A DNA stretch of 64,000 nucleotides from Mariprofundus aestuarium. GTDB lineage: Bacteria > Pseudomonadota > Zetaproteobacteria > Mariprofundales > Mariprofundaceae. This document shows, piece after piece, positions 1 through 7,550 of this stretch. How positions within the stretch are numbered: position 1 is the stretch's first letter; the number at the start of each line of letters is the position of its first letter. The position numbers and the translations under genes are program-made. The notes beneath the pieces are model-generated. The model worked only from the letters and a program-made list of their open reading frames with translations, ran no database searches and was not told where the DNA came from. The DNA is taken from assembly GCF_002795805.1 (NCBI RefSeq), contig NZ_CP018799.1:1109001-1173000 (forward strand), read 5' to 3'.

Positions 1-121
1 GCGATATGCGCGACATGTTGGTCTGTTTTTCATCATTTTTTTCTTGTCATAATTTCATTCTTCGAGTGTCGAGCTAAGTGATAAAGTCAATCGATGGGTA
101 CGGCTAATGCTAAAAGGGGGG

Positions 122-193
122 AGGCAGGCAGGAATGGGGACCTGCCTGCCTGATCTGCCGAGCCTTTGGGGAATTAGGGAGGGCCCGGCAGAT
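122..193 (-). terminator. Two tandem hairpins downstream of the receiver gene
   Basis: Arms AGGCAGGCAGG (122-132) and CCTGCCTGCCT (141-151) pair perfectly. Next to them ATCTGCCG (153-160) pairs with CGGCAGAT (186-193). Read on the minus strand they follow the stop codon of the receiver gene ending at 200, and the outer hairpin is followed by a C-run and TTTT, so termination is plausible. The same two-hairpin order recurs at 982-1054, so this may be a REP-like repeat rather than a plain terminator. Confidence 0.5.
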
Positions 194-199
194 TTTCGA

Positions 200-616
200 T
201 TACAATTTATCATTCTGCGCGACTGTTTTTGTTGCGGGCATGGCGGGTGTTGTTTTCAGCAGCTGCCTGATTTTTTTGATCATTCTTGTCGGATTTAATG
301 GTTTGTTGACATAGAGATCAGCGCCAGCCTCAACTGCGTATGCAACATGCTCCCGTTGGGTCAGCCCCGATAGCAGAATGATCTTGGTCTGGTGGAGCTT
401 GCTATGCTTGATCATTTTGCATACATCGAGCCCAGAGACGTTTCCCGGAAGTGTAATATCTAGGATAACCAGATCATGTTTGTGCAGTGCATAGCTATGC
501 ATGGCCTGAAATCCGTCAGTCGCATAATGCAGGCTATAGCTGAGCAGGCTCATCGATTTATGAAAGAGATCGCGTACTTCGTTGTTCTCATCAACTATCA
601 GTATTTTCTTCTGCAT
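200..616 (-). CDS. CheY-like single-domain response regulator
   Basis: A stand-alone receiver domain of 138 residues without an output domain. Phosphorylation is expected at D53 (ILDITLPG), with the acidic pair D9/E10 (IVDEN) and the conserved K105 (NKP). The ATG at 616 has CAGGA upstream and gives the usual receiver N-terminus MQKKILIVDE; an ATG at 640 preceded by AAAGGTGG is an equally good ribosome site and would add eight residues. It closely resembles the receiver at 1527-1907, which suggests duplication. Being cytosolic and without an effector, it probably relays phosphate or binds a partner protein in the phosphorelays of this island. The cognate kinase cannot be named from sequence. 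Confidence 0.85.
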   Translation of the reverse strand: MQKKILIVDENNEVRDLFHKSMSLLSYSLHYATDGFQAMHSYALHKHDLVILDITLPGNVSGLDVCKMIKHSKLHQTKIILLSGLTQREHVAYAVEAGADLYVNKPLNPTRMIKKIRQLLKTTPAMPATKTVAQNDKL

Positions 617-678
617 ATATAATTCCTGCCATAGTTCCACCTTTTCTCAGGCGGTACGTCCTTATTGATGTGAGGTAA

Positions 679-726
679 AGCTGCCTGCCTTCCCATTGAA
701 CTGTTATTTTTGTTCGGCAGGCAGCT
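679..726. repeat. GCAGGCAG-type hairpin
   Basis: Arms AGCTGCCTGCC (679-689) and GGCAGGCAGCT (716-726) pair perfectly around a 26-base loop. It lies between the small ORF ending at 745 and the receiver gene starting at 616, both on the minus strand. The core is shared with the hairpins at 122-151 and 982-1011. It could act as a terminator or belong to a REP-like family. Confidence 0.5.
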
Positions 727-744
727 AGCCGCTGTTACCGGTGA

Positions 745-966
745 TCAAACATAGATGCCCTCGGAGGCTTGCCTGTAAGCATAAATCGCTGTCCGGGTGA
801 TAATATAAGCTGCGGGTGCATTGATTTTCCGCCGGGAAGGCTTTGGCGTGATATCAATAATCTTGGCGTCAGATTCTACCCCTCTTTCAATGCACTCATT
901 AGTGACGATGCGACCGGTTTGACTGCTTCTTTTCAGCTTAAAACCAAACATGAATGTGATTTCCAT
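745..966 (-). CDS. Small hypothetical protein (73 aa)
   Basis: An open frame with no family I recognise. The product is basic in the middle (residues with PSRRK) and lacks a membrane segment or signal peptide. It sits between hairpins on both sides and has the same strand as the neighbouring receiver genes. The ribosome-binding site before the ATG at 966 is weak, and a similar-sized ORF overlaps on the other strand, so it may not be translated. Confidence 0.3.
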   Translation of the reverse strand: MEITFMFGFKLKRSSQTGRIVTNECIERGVESDAKIIDITPKPSRRKINAPAAYIITRTAIYAYRQASEGIYV

Positions 967-981
967 GCGTAACTCTGTTTA

Positions 982-1054
982 AGCAGGCAGGAACATCTGT
1001 TCCTGCCTGCTCCATATGCCGAGTCTGGGGGGGTGAGGTTTAGACCCGACATAT
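982..1054 (-). terminator. Second two-hairpin element, after the receiver operon
   Basis: AGCAGGCAGGAAC (982-994) pairs perfectly with GTTCCTGCCTGCT (999-1011) around a 4-base loop. Beside it ATATGCCGAGTCT (1014-1026) pairs with AGACCCGACATAT (1042-1054) with two mismatches. The second arm touches the stop codon of the minus-strand receiver gene. The arrangement matches the pair at 122-193 in order and in part of the sequence. Confidence 0.5.
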
Positions 1055-1527
1055 TATTGCTGTATGAGTCTGGAAAACATCATCTCGTCAATGAGCTTTT
1101 CCAGAATTTTTCTAAATCTTTTCAGGTCTATCGGCTTTTGCATGAGATAGGCATTTTGAGGCAGGTCGCCGATTGCATATACATCTGATTCGGATAGCCC
1201 GGTTACCACGATAAATGTTATTTCATTTCCCTGCTTTACAAGGCCTTGCATGATGCTGTAGCCATCAAGCTTGGGTAGCCTCAAATCCAGAATCATGACA
1301 TCTGGCTTATGTTTCATGACTGAGCGTATGGCGCTGTACCCGTCTTGAACGAATTCAACATCCAGAGGAAGTCCCCATGCATGGATGGCCATCTGGATCA
1401 GTGAGGATACATCCGGGTCATCTTCGACGACGAGCACATCCAGACACTCGTTCGAGATCGAACTTTTGATGGGGAAAAAACGCTGCTCGCCTGGCTGGCT
1501 TCCACGAAAGAATTTATCTTTTTTCAT
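1054..1527 (-). CDS. Response regulator receiver protein
   Basis: 157 residues: an unusual 28-residue basic N-terminus, then one receiver domain (about 29-150). D36/D37 form the acidic pocket, D81 (ILDLRLPKLDG) is the likely phosphorylation site and K131 the conserved lysine. The segment WGLPLDV is shared with the HTH-receiver protein at 3926-4519, so this looks like a relative of it without the DNA-binding part. The ATG shares one base with the stop of the upstream receiver (TAATG), so translation is probably coupled. It is the last gene of the EAL-receiver-receiver operon and is followed by paired hairpins. Confidence 0.85.
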   Translation of the reverse strand: MKKDKFFRGSQPGEQRFFPIKSSISNECLDVLVVEDDPDVSSLIQMAIHAWGLPLDVEFVQDGYSAIRSVMKHKPDVMILDLRLPKLDGYSIMQGLVKQGNEITFIVVTGLSESDVYAIGDLPQNAYLMQKPIDLKRFRKILEKLIDEMMFSRLIQQ

Positions 1528-1907
1528 TATCGTGCCAACTTATGTATTTCTCTGATCAGGGCCATCGGACTGAATGGTTTTGTGATATATGCATCTGCAC
1601 CGGCATCATAGCCTTTGGAGATATCAGCAGGTTGCGACATGGCTGAGAGAAGGATGATCTTGCAGTTGTGCTTGCCGTTCTTTTTAAACTCCGCGCAGAG
1701 ATCCAGTCCGCTTTTGTCACCGGGCAGCATGATGTCGAGGACCACCAGATCCGGCAGTTGCTTTTCAAATTGAGATGTTGCCTGATCAGAGTCGCCAGCC
1801 TGATAAAGATCATAGCTCATCATGTTCAGCGAAAGGAAAATAAGGTTCCTTACTTCTTCATTGTCATCCACGATGAGAATTTTTTTTGTAGCCATTTTTC
1901 CTATCAT
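1527..1907 (-). CDS. CheY-like single-domain response regulator
   Basis: A 126-residue receiver with D14/D15 (IVDDN), phospho-acceptor D58 (VVLDIMLPG) and K110 (TKP). The ATG at 1907 has AAAGGTGG eight bases upstream and overlaps the stop of the upstream EAL gene (ATGA); a second ATG at 1895 is possible. It ends in a one-base overlap with the next receiver gene. The three genes therefore form a tightly coupled minus-strand unit. The protein is closely similar to the receiver at 200-616, pointing to a paralogue pair. It has no output domain, so it may control the EAL enzyme or a phosphorelay by protein contact. Confidence 0.88.
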   Translation of the reverse strand: MIGKMATKKILIVDDNEEVRNLIFLSLNMMSYDLYQAGDSDQATSQFEKQLPDLVVLDIMLPGDKSGLDLCAEFKKNGKHNCKIILLSAMSQPADISKGYDAGADAYITKPFSPMALIREIHKLAR

Positions 1908-3814
1908 ATCACTGCCACCTTTGGATGCTCCTTATTGTTCAAGCAGGCAAATCGCGCCATTTCAACTGCGGATAGCGGCTTGCTGATCAGGTAACCCTGA
2001 ATCTGGTCGCAACCGTGCTGCTTCAGATAAAGCAGCTGCTCTTCGTTTTCCACGCCTTCAGCAATGGCTTTGAGGTTCAGTGATTTGGCCATACTGATAA
2101 TGGCGTTTGTGATAGCGGATTCTTTTCCTGTGCAGATCATATCTACGAATGCCTTGTCTATCTTCAGCTTATCCATCGTGCTGAAGCGTTCCAGATAAGC
2201 CAAGCTGGAGTAACCTGTGCCAAAGTCATCAATGGCTACTTTGACGCCGATTGCTGCAAGATCGCACATCAGGTCTTCTGCTGCCGATGGGTCCTCAATC
2301 ATACAGGATTCAGTTAGTTCCAGCTCCAGCAATTGGGGCGGAAAGTGTGTCTTGCTCAGTGTCTCCAGAATATCCCGGGGGAAATTCTCATTCAGTAGCT
2401 GCATTGCTGATACATTCACTGCGATATTAAACGGAGGAATTCCTTCGTCCAGCCATTGCTTGCCTTGCAAGCAGGACTCTCTGAGGACCCATAGGCCCAC
2501 TTCATAGATGACTCCCATTTTTTCCAGTAGCGGGACAAAGATGGCTGGTGATATATATGTGCCATCATCCTGCTTCCAGCGCAGGAGTGCTTCTACGCCG
2601 ACAAGGGAGTTGTCATGAATCGAATTCTGGGGTTGGTAGACTATTTCAAAGGCCATTTGGTCAACGGCAAGTTTCAGTATGGCTCTCAACCGTTCATGAC
2701 TGTCAGCATCCTCCATCATTGTATCGCTAAAGGCAGTGATTCTTGTGTTATTTTCATGGGTGCTGTTGTGGAGAGCAAGCATCGCCTTGTTCGTACTAAC
2801 GGTGTTTTCTTCAATGCCGTTAACGGTGTAATAGCCACAGCAGTAATCTGAACTTAATGTCCCGTTTTTAATCTCATATTCCGAGGAGATTATTTTGCCT
2901 ATTTTTACAAGCTTGTGGATGAGTTCATCCATGTCATAATATGTGAATGCAGCGGCGACTTCATGGTTTCCGAGGCAGGCAATTGACTTCTCGCCTATAT
3001 AGTTTCCAATATTGAGTCCCATCTCTGCGAGGATGGAATATATGGACTCCTTGCCGTAGAGGTCGCATAATCTGGAAAAGCCTACAATGCGGTAGATTGC
3101 AACCACATAACCATCAATCGCTCCTTCCTTTAGCCTGTCCTGAAGGCTATCCAGATGATGACTGAATGACAGTTGGTTAGGCAGGGAAGTTGCAGGATCA
3201 TAATTCATCAGGTATTCGATGTGATTGTTTCGTTGGATGGATGTGGTGATATCCACAATGTGAATGATGAAAAAGACAGTATCTGTTTCTAATGGTGAGC
3301 TTGCAGTAATGGATAGCCGGGCAGGAAACACGCGCCCTTTTAATGATATCAGGTCGAGCGCCCCCCCCCAGCTTTTTGATAAAGAGAGGTTCTCTTTTAT
3401 GTCCCGCAACACTGAGTGGGTTTTAAGCAGATCCTTGATTGAGAAGGTCGCGGTGTCATCGTTAATATCACACATGATATCAAAGGCAGAGTTGTGGAAT
3501 ACGGTGTTCCATTCATCGTCCACCACAATAAAAGCCTGTGAGCTGTGTTTATAAATATCCTGGCTGAGCATGTACTCTGGGCGTTCTGATATATACTTTT
3601 TACCGTACTCCTCAATTGGCTTTATGTAGTATTTTTTGATGATCATTGTGGCAAACAAGGAAATAATTAATGCATCAACCGCCGCCGCCCAGATTTCATT
3701 GTCGATGAATATGGCAATTTCGCTGAATTGCCACATGATCATCATCTCCATTGAGAATATGGCTGTGAATAGTGCGATTGCGCTATTTGTCGAGCTGAGA
3801 TATTTGGCCGCCAT
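1904..3814 (-). CDS. Membrane PAS-GGDEF(degenerate)-EAL protein, probable c-di-GMP phosphodiesterase
   Basis: 636 residues. Two hydrophobic segments (about 11-35 and 43-61) form a membrane hairpin, followed by a PAS-like domain (about 85-190), a GGDEF-like domain (about 195-350) and an EAL domain (about 375-630). The GGDEF signature is lost: the loop reads GNHEV, so cyclase activity is unlikely. The EAL domain keeps E408-A-L, NVSA, ELTES, DDFGTGYSSL, KIDKAFVD, AEGVE and QGY, the metal- and substrate-binding motifs of active phosphodiesterases, so c-di-GMP hydrolysis is expected. It is the first gene of an operon with two receivers and diverges from the HTH-receiver gene at 3926, which may control it. 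Confidence 0.9.
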   Translation of the reverse strand: MAAKYLSSTNSAIALFTAIFSMEMMIMWQFSEIAIFIDNEIWAAAVDALIISLFATMIIKKYYIKPIEEYGKKYISERPEYMLSQDIYKHSSQAFIVVDDEWNTVFHNSAFDIMCDINDDTATFSIKDLLKTHSVLRDIKENLSLSKSWGGALDLISLKGRVFPARLSITASSPLETDTVFFIIHIVDITTSIQRNNHIEYLMNYDPATSLPNQLSFSHHLDSLQDRLKEGAIDGYVVAIYRIVGFSRLCDLYGKESIYSILAEMGLNIGNYIGEKSIACLGNHEVAAAFTYYDMDELIHKLVKIGKIISSEYEIKNGTLSSDYCCGYYTVNGIEENTVSTNKAMLALHNSTHENNTRITAFSDTMMEDADSHERLRAILKLAVDQMAFEIVYQPQNSIHDNSLVGVEALLRWKQDDGTYISPAIFVPLLEKMGVIYEVGLWVLRESCLQGKQWLDEGIPPFNIAVNVSAMQLLNENFPRDILETLSKTHFPPQLLELELTESCMIEDPSAAEDLMCDLAAIGVKVAIDDFGTGYSSLAYLERFSTMDKLKIDKAFVDMICTGKESAITNAIISMAKSLNLKAIAEGVENEEQLLYLKQHGCDQIQGYLISKPLSAVEMARFACLNNKEHPKVAVI

Positions 3815-3833
3815 CTATAATAACCATCCATAT

Positions 3834-3878
3834 AGTGATAAAACTGATATCCGATTTGTAGGTATTGTTTTTATCACT
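3834..3878. promoter_or_regulatory. Inverted repeat in the divergent promoter region
   Basis: AGTGATAAAA (3834-3843) and TTTTATCACT (3869-3878) are a perfect 10-base inverted repeat with a 25-base spacer. A third partial half-site, TGATAAAA, lies at 3910-3917 just before the ATG of the HTH-receiver gene. The 111-base gap separates the divergent EAL and HTH-receiver genes, so this is a plausible operator, possibly autoregulatory. No clear -35/-10 pair stands out. Confidence 0.45.
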
Positions 3879-3925
3879 GTCAACAATATTCTTGATTACT
3901 GTGTTAAAATGATAAAAATAGCACC

Positions 3926-4519
3926 ATGAATAGAGATGAGTATTTAACAACCAAGCAGGTAGCCGAGATGATGGATGTCACCATCAGGACGGTTCAGCTC
4001 TGGGCGGATGCGGGTCAGCTGGAGTGCTGGGTCTCTCCCGGAGGGCATCGCCGGATCAGGCGGGACTCTGCGATGCAGATGCTTGAGCTTCGAGGCGTGG
4101 AAGGGGCCGGCATTGATCCCGGGATAAAGAGTGTGCTGATCGTCGAGGATGACCGCGACCTCATCCTGCTCTATCAGATGCATTTCAAACGATGGGGATT
4201 GCCATTGGATGTTCGTTATGCTGCCAATGGTTTTATTGGACTGATGGAAATTGGGCGGCGGCGGCCTGACCTGCTGGTAACAGATCTGTTTATGCCCTAT
4301 ATGGATGGTTTTCAGATGCTCAGGTCTCTTAATCAGGAGGGGCTTCATATTCCTACCATTGTGATTACTGGGGCTCCTGCAGGGAAGGTGGAGGCACTTC
4401 AGGCGGAGGATGAGGATGTGCTGGTGCTTTCGAAGCCGGTGGATTTTAACCTGTTGCGCCGACTTATCTCTGTTACGCTGGATGTTCGCAAGGCGGAGTA
4501 CGAAGAAGTCGTTAAGTGA
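3926..4519 (+). CDS. MerR/BldC-type HTH fused to a response-regulator receiver
   Basis: 197 residues. Residues about 6-60 form an excisionase/MerR-like winged helix (LTTKQVAEMM, VSPGGHRRIRR), the DNA-binding module seen in BldC and many phage regulators. Residues about 68-190 form a receiver with VEDD, phospho-acceptor D120 (VTDLFMPYMDG) and a KPVD lysine. The output domain comes before the receiver, the reverse of the usual order. It is followed with a TGATG overlap by a PAS-domain sensor kinase, its likely partner. No Shine-Dalgarno sequence is evident before the ATG at 3926. Likely a phosphorylation-controlled transcription factor; targets are unknown, but the inverted repeat upstream is a candidate. 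Confidence 0.88.
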   Translation: MNRDEYLTTKQVAEMMDVTIRTVQLWADAGQLECWVSPGGHRRIRRDSAMQMLELRGVEGAGIDPGIKSVLIVEDDRDLILLYQMHFKRWGLPLDVRYAANGFIGLMEIGRRRPDLLVTDLFMPYMDGFQMLRSLNQEGLHIPTIVITGAPAGKVEALQAEDEDVLVLSKPVDFNLLRRLISVTLDVRKAEYEEVVK

Positions 4520-5949
4520 TGAGTTCCATGAGAAAATTGCCTGAAGAGCAACTGATTCAGAAGCAGGTGGACCTGCTCGAGAAGGTCAATGCCAGCAGAA
4601 TGAGGCTGGATCGGATTCTTTCCAATCTTTCAAGCGTGGTGTTCGAAACAGATGCCGAAGGCCGTTGGACGTTTCTGAACGAGGCCTGGGAGGAATTTGT
4701 CGGATTTACGCGGGCTGAATCGATCGGGGAGAATTTTATCGACTATGTCCATCCGGATGACCGCGAAGAAAATTCAGCGCTGTTTGCTCCCCTGATTGAA
4801 CGCAAGAAAAGTGAATGTCGGCATCAGGTTCGCTATCTCTGCAAGGGAGGAGGCTTTGTCTGGGTTGAAGTACATGCGCAGCTTCTTCTGGATGGTGTTG
4901 ATCGTATTGTCGGTACGACTGGCACCCTGTCTAATGTGCATCAGGAACGATTGCTGATGGAGGAGAAGGAGCGGCAGGATCAGCTACTGGCGGTGACACA
5001 AAAGGCCGGAATAATGTTTGCGAATGGGCACGATTTGATCTCCAAGGAGGATGAGCTGCTCCAGGCGTTGATAGAACCGGCCCGATTGACTCGGGCTGCC
5101 ATTTGCAACTGCTCATCTGTTTCCGGAAGGGTGGTGCTCGACTCATGCAGGGAGATGTGGCTGGAACATGGAAATGGCTCTATTCTCATGCTTTCCCAGC
5201 AAGCTTTGTTGGATCGTTATCCAGCGTTTACATGTGTTTTGGATAGTCTGGATGTATTGCTACGGGCAAGGTTGGCCACCTGGGACTCTGGCGAGGAGTA
5301 TTTCCTGCTGCTTCCTGTTTTTGCAGGTGAAGTTGCTTGCAGGTTTATTCTGCTTGTCAGTGACTCTCCATGGACGGCTCATAACATCAATGCATTGACG
5401 CTTCTCGCTCAGGGTTATGGCCTCACTCTGCACAGGAATATGATGCTGCATGCGATCTCAGAGAGTGAATCCCGGATGAAGTCGGCTCTTGAGAACAGTA
5501 ATGAAGGCGTTTGGGACTGGAATATCCCTACGGGTTCCGTCTATTTCTCCCCCGTGTGGCTCGGGATGCTGGGTTATCATGAGGGCGATTTGAAGCCGGA
5601 TGTCAGCACATGGGAGGAGTTGCTTCATCCTGATGATTTGTCTGTCGTAATGGAGGCGCTGAATGAGCATCTGCTGGGAAGAGTGGCCCACTATCAAACA
5701 ACGCACCGGCTGAAACACAAGGATGGCTCCTGGCGGTGGATACTGGATCGCGGCAAGGTCGTCGAATGGGATGAGGGGGGGCAGCCATTGCGTGCAATTG
5801 GTACTCACCTTGATGTGACCGAGACCAAACTGATGGAAGAGAAATTGGCGCGGCGCAGTTTGGAGTTGGCCAGTGCCAACGATGAAATTGATGCGGTGCT
5901 GATGGTGAGTCCGGTTGGTTTTGTCGGTTTTGGCGATGATGGATGTTGA
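4519..5949 (+). CDS. PAS-GAF-PAS sensor, 5' part of a frame-split histidine kinase
   Basis: The ATG at 4519 overlaps the stop of the HTH-receiver gene (TGATG); a GTG at 4516 is also in frame. The product has a PAS domain (about 25-140, including HPDD), a GAF-like region (about 145-310), a second PAS domain (about 318-435, including HPDDL and a PAC motif DVTETK) and the start of a third PAS domain (MVSPVGFVGF). It then stops at a TGA (5947-5949) just where that domain should continue. The missing remainder and the kinase core lie directly downstream in the +1 frame. It is therefore probably half of one kinase gene that is frameshifted here, and it has no catalytic domain itself. Confidence 0.8.
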   Translation: MSSMRKLPEEQLIQKQVDLLEKVNASRMRLDRILSNLSSVVFETDAEGRWTFLNEAWEEFVGFTRAESIGENFIDYVHPDDREENSALFAPLIERKKSECRHQVRYLCKGGGFVWVEVHAQLLLDGVDRIVGTTGTLSNVHQERLLMEEKERQDQLLAVTQKAGIMFANGHDLISKEDELLQALIEPARLTRAAICNCSSVSGRVVLDSCREMWLEHGNGSILMLSQQALLDRYPAFTCVLDSLDVLLRARLATWDSGEEYFLLLPVFAGEVACRFILLVSDSPWTAHNINALTLLAQGYGLTLHRNMMLHAISESESRMKSALENSNEGVWDWNIPTGSVYFSPVWLGMLGYHEGDLKPDVSTWEELLHPDDLSVVMEALNEHLLGRVAHYQTTHRLKHKDGSWRWILDRGKVVEWDEGGQPLRAIGTHLDVTETKLMEEKLARRSLELASANDEIDAVLMVSPVGFVGFGDDGC

Positions 5950-6877
5950 CGATAAAATAATCGGTATGACTCTAGCAGGGCTCAAAGAGCATATGACCGA
6001 GCAGCATAAGGTGCTGGATGAAATTCATACTGAAGGGATTGATGAGTGCATTGTGGAGAATGCATCCAGAGAGTTGGTGATTAAGCTCCGCTTTATGCAG
6101 GAAGAATATTCCACTGTAGGGTTTCGTAAGCTTGTCTCTGCTATCGATATTACCCGTGAATACAATCTGGATAAGATGAAGAGCTACTTCATGTCTGTTG
6201 CCTCGCATGAGTTGAGGACACCGCTTTCCAGTATCTGTGGCTTCAGTGAACTACTGTTGGAATGCCCGGATAGCTTTACGGCTGATGAACAGAAGCAGAT
6301 GATGTTAAGTATTCACTCGCAATCAAATGTTTTGGCATCGATTGTATCCCAGCTTTTGGATGTTTCTCGAATTGAATCAGGTGAACCCATGCAATCAGAT
6401 ATGCAGGTGAGAAAGCTGGATCTCGCGCACTTTCTTGAGGGGGTTGTAAGCTGTTTACCTTCTGCTGAAAGAGAGGCGAGAGAAATCAATCTGGATGTCA
6501 TCGATAGCTGCGCTGTTCTGGGTGATGAAGGTTTTCTTACAAGGGTGTTTTCTAACCTGTTATCCAATGCCTGCAAATATTCATCCATTGATTCAGTTGT
6601 CTCAGTGCGGGTTTCTTCCGTTAGAAAAGGAGGGCGCAGTATGGGGCTGGTCGAAGTGATCGATCAAGGTATCGGGATGAGTCCAGGAGAGGTGGCCAAG
6701 GCATTCGAAAAATTCTATCGGGCGGATGCCTCTGGCAAAATAAAGGGGATGGGATTAGGGCTTCATATTGTAAAGGAACTGGTTCAGGCGATGGGAGGGA
6801 GTATTGAGATGTCTAGTCAGAAGCATATTGGAACAACTGTCAGGGTATACCTTCCTGATGGTAAGGGAGAGTTATAA
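5915..6877 (+). CDS. Histidine kinase core, 3' part of the frame-split gene
   Basis: The frame opens at a TTG (5915) but no convincing start exists; it overlaps the upstream frame by 35 bases. It holds the end of a PAS domain (AIDITREYNL), a HisKA domain with the phospho-acceptor in SVASHELRTPL (His codon 6206-6208) and an HATPase_c domain with N box (NLLSNACKYS), G1 (DQGIGM) and G2 (GMGLGLHI). Reading TGT then skipping one T at 5947 joins the two frames into one PAS-GAF-PAS-PAS-HisKA-HATPase protein. Whether this is a mutation, a sequencing error or programmed shifting is open. The gene ends in TAATG overlapping the hydrolase gene. Confidence 0.82.
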   Translation: MVLSVLAMMDVDDKIIGMTLAGLKEHMTEQHKVLDEIHTEGIDECIVENASRELVIKLRFMQEEYSTVGFRKLVSAIDITREYNLDKMKSYFMSVASHELRTPLSSICGFSELLLECPDSFTADEQKQMMLSIHSQSNVLASIVSQLLDVSRIESGEPMQSDMQVRKLDLAHFLEGVVSCLPSAEREAREINLDVIDSCAVLGDEGFLTRVFSNLLSNACKYSSIDSVVSVRVSSVRKGGRSMGLVEVIDQGIGMSPGEVAKAFEKFYRADASGKIKGMGLGLHIVKELVQAMGGSIEMSSQKHIGTTVRVYLPDGKGEL

Positions 6878-7497
6878 TGAGTAATCCGGGAGTGCAAGAT
6901 TCAGCAGTCATTTTGATTGGTTTTCAAAATGATTATTTTTCTTCAGACGGTATTCTACGTGGGGTTATTGAGGAGTCAGCGGTTGCGAATAATGTGTTGA
7001 ATCATACCCTGAAGTTCATCAAAACAGTGATAGATAGTGGCTTGCCGATAGTGCATACCCCTATCCGGTTTACCACCGAATATCGTGAGCTGGATAATCC
7101 CGTTGGCATTCTTGCGGCCATAAAGGAGAGCAAAGCGTTTCAGGCTGGAATGCCCGGGGCCGAGACGATTAATGAGATCAAGGCGTTCGGAGATCGGATT
7201 GTCGAGATTCCGGGGAAGCGGGGCTTGAATGCCTTTTCCAATACGGAGCTGGATCTTTTCCTGAGAAACAGAGAGGTGCGAAATATCATTCTTGCCGGCG
7301 CGGTTACTTCAGTCTGTATAGACTCAACTGGCAGGGCTGCTTTTGAAAAGGGTTATGATGTATTTGTTCTCGAGGATTGTACCTGTGGGCGTACCAATTT
7401 TGAGCAGAAGTTCTATTGCGATGAGGTCTTTCCAATTTACGCGCAGGTGATCAGCAGCGGGGTGTTATCCGAACAGTTGTTGAGTTCGGCTGCCTGA
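6877..7497 (+). CDS. Isochorismatase-family cysteine hydrolase
   Basis: 206 residues with the family triad D19 (QNDY), K114 (GKRG) and C147 (VTSVCID), in the Rossmann-like fold shared by nicotinamidases, isochorismatases and related amidases. The substrate cannot be deduced. The ATG overlaps the kinase stop by one base (TAATG), so it is co-translated with the sensor kinase and HTH-receiver gene. This may mean that its product or substrate is linked to the signal. It is cytosolic, with no signal peptide. A small hairpin follows at 7514. Confidence 0.85.
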   Translation: MSNPGVQDSAVILIGFQNDYFSSDGILRGVIEESAVANNVLNHTLKFIKTVIDSGLPIVHTPIRFTTEYRELDNPVGILAAIKESKAFQAGMPGAETINEIKAFGDRIVEIPGKRGLNAFSNTELDLFLRNREVRNIILAGAVTSVCIDSTGRAAFEKGYDVFVLEDCTCGRTNFEQKFYCDEVFPIYAQVISSGVLSEQLLSSAA

Positions 7498-7513
7498 TTT
7501 GAGTTATTAAGGA

Positions 7514-7526
7514 CGGGCAGAGCCCG
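7514..7526 (+). terminator. Weak terminator-like hairpin
   Basis: CGGGC (7514-7518) pairs with GCCCG (7522-7526) around AGA. Only a broken T-rich stretch follows. It lies between the convergent hydrolase gene and the hybrid kinase gene that ends at 7551. Confidence 0.3.
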
Positions 7527-7550
7527 GCTTTGCTGTTATTTCCATTTTGA

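Noticed and set aside
769-972. 67-residue plus-strand open frame
   Set aside because: It lies opposite the 73-residue minus-strand frame, has no ribosome site or family match, and runs against the direction of all neighbours.
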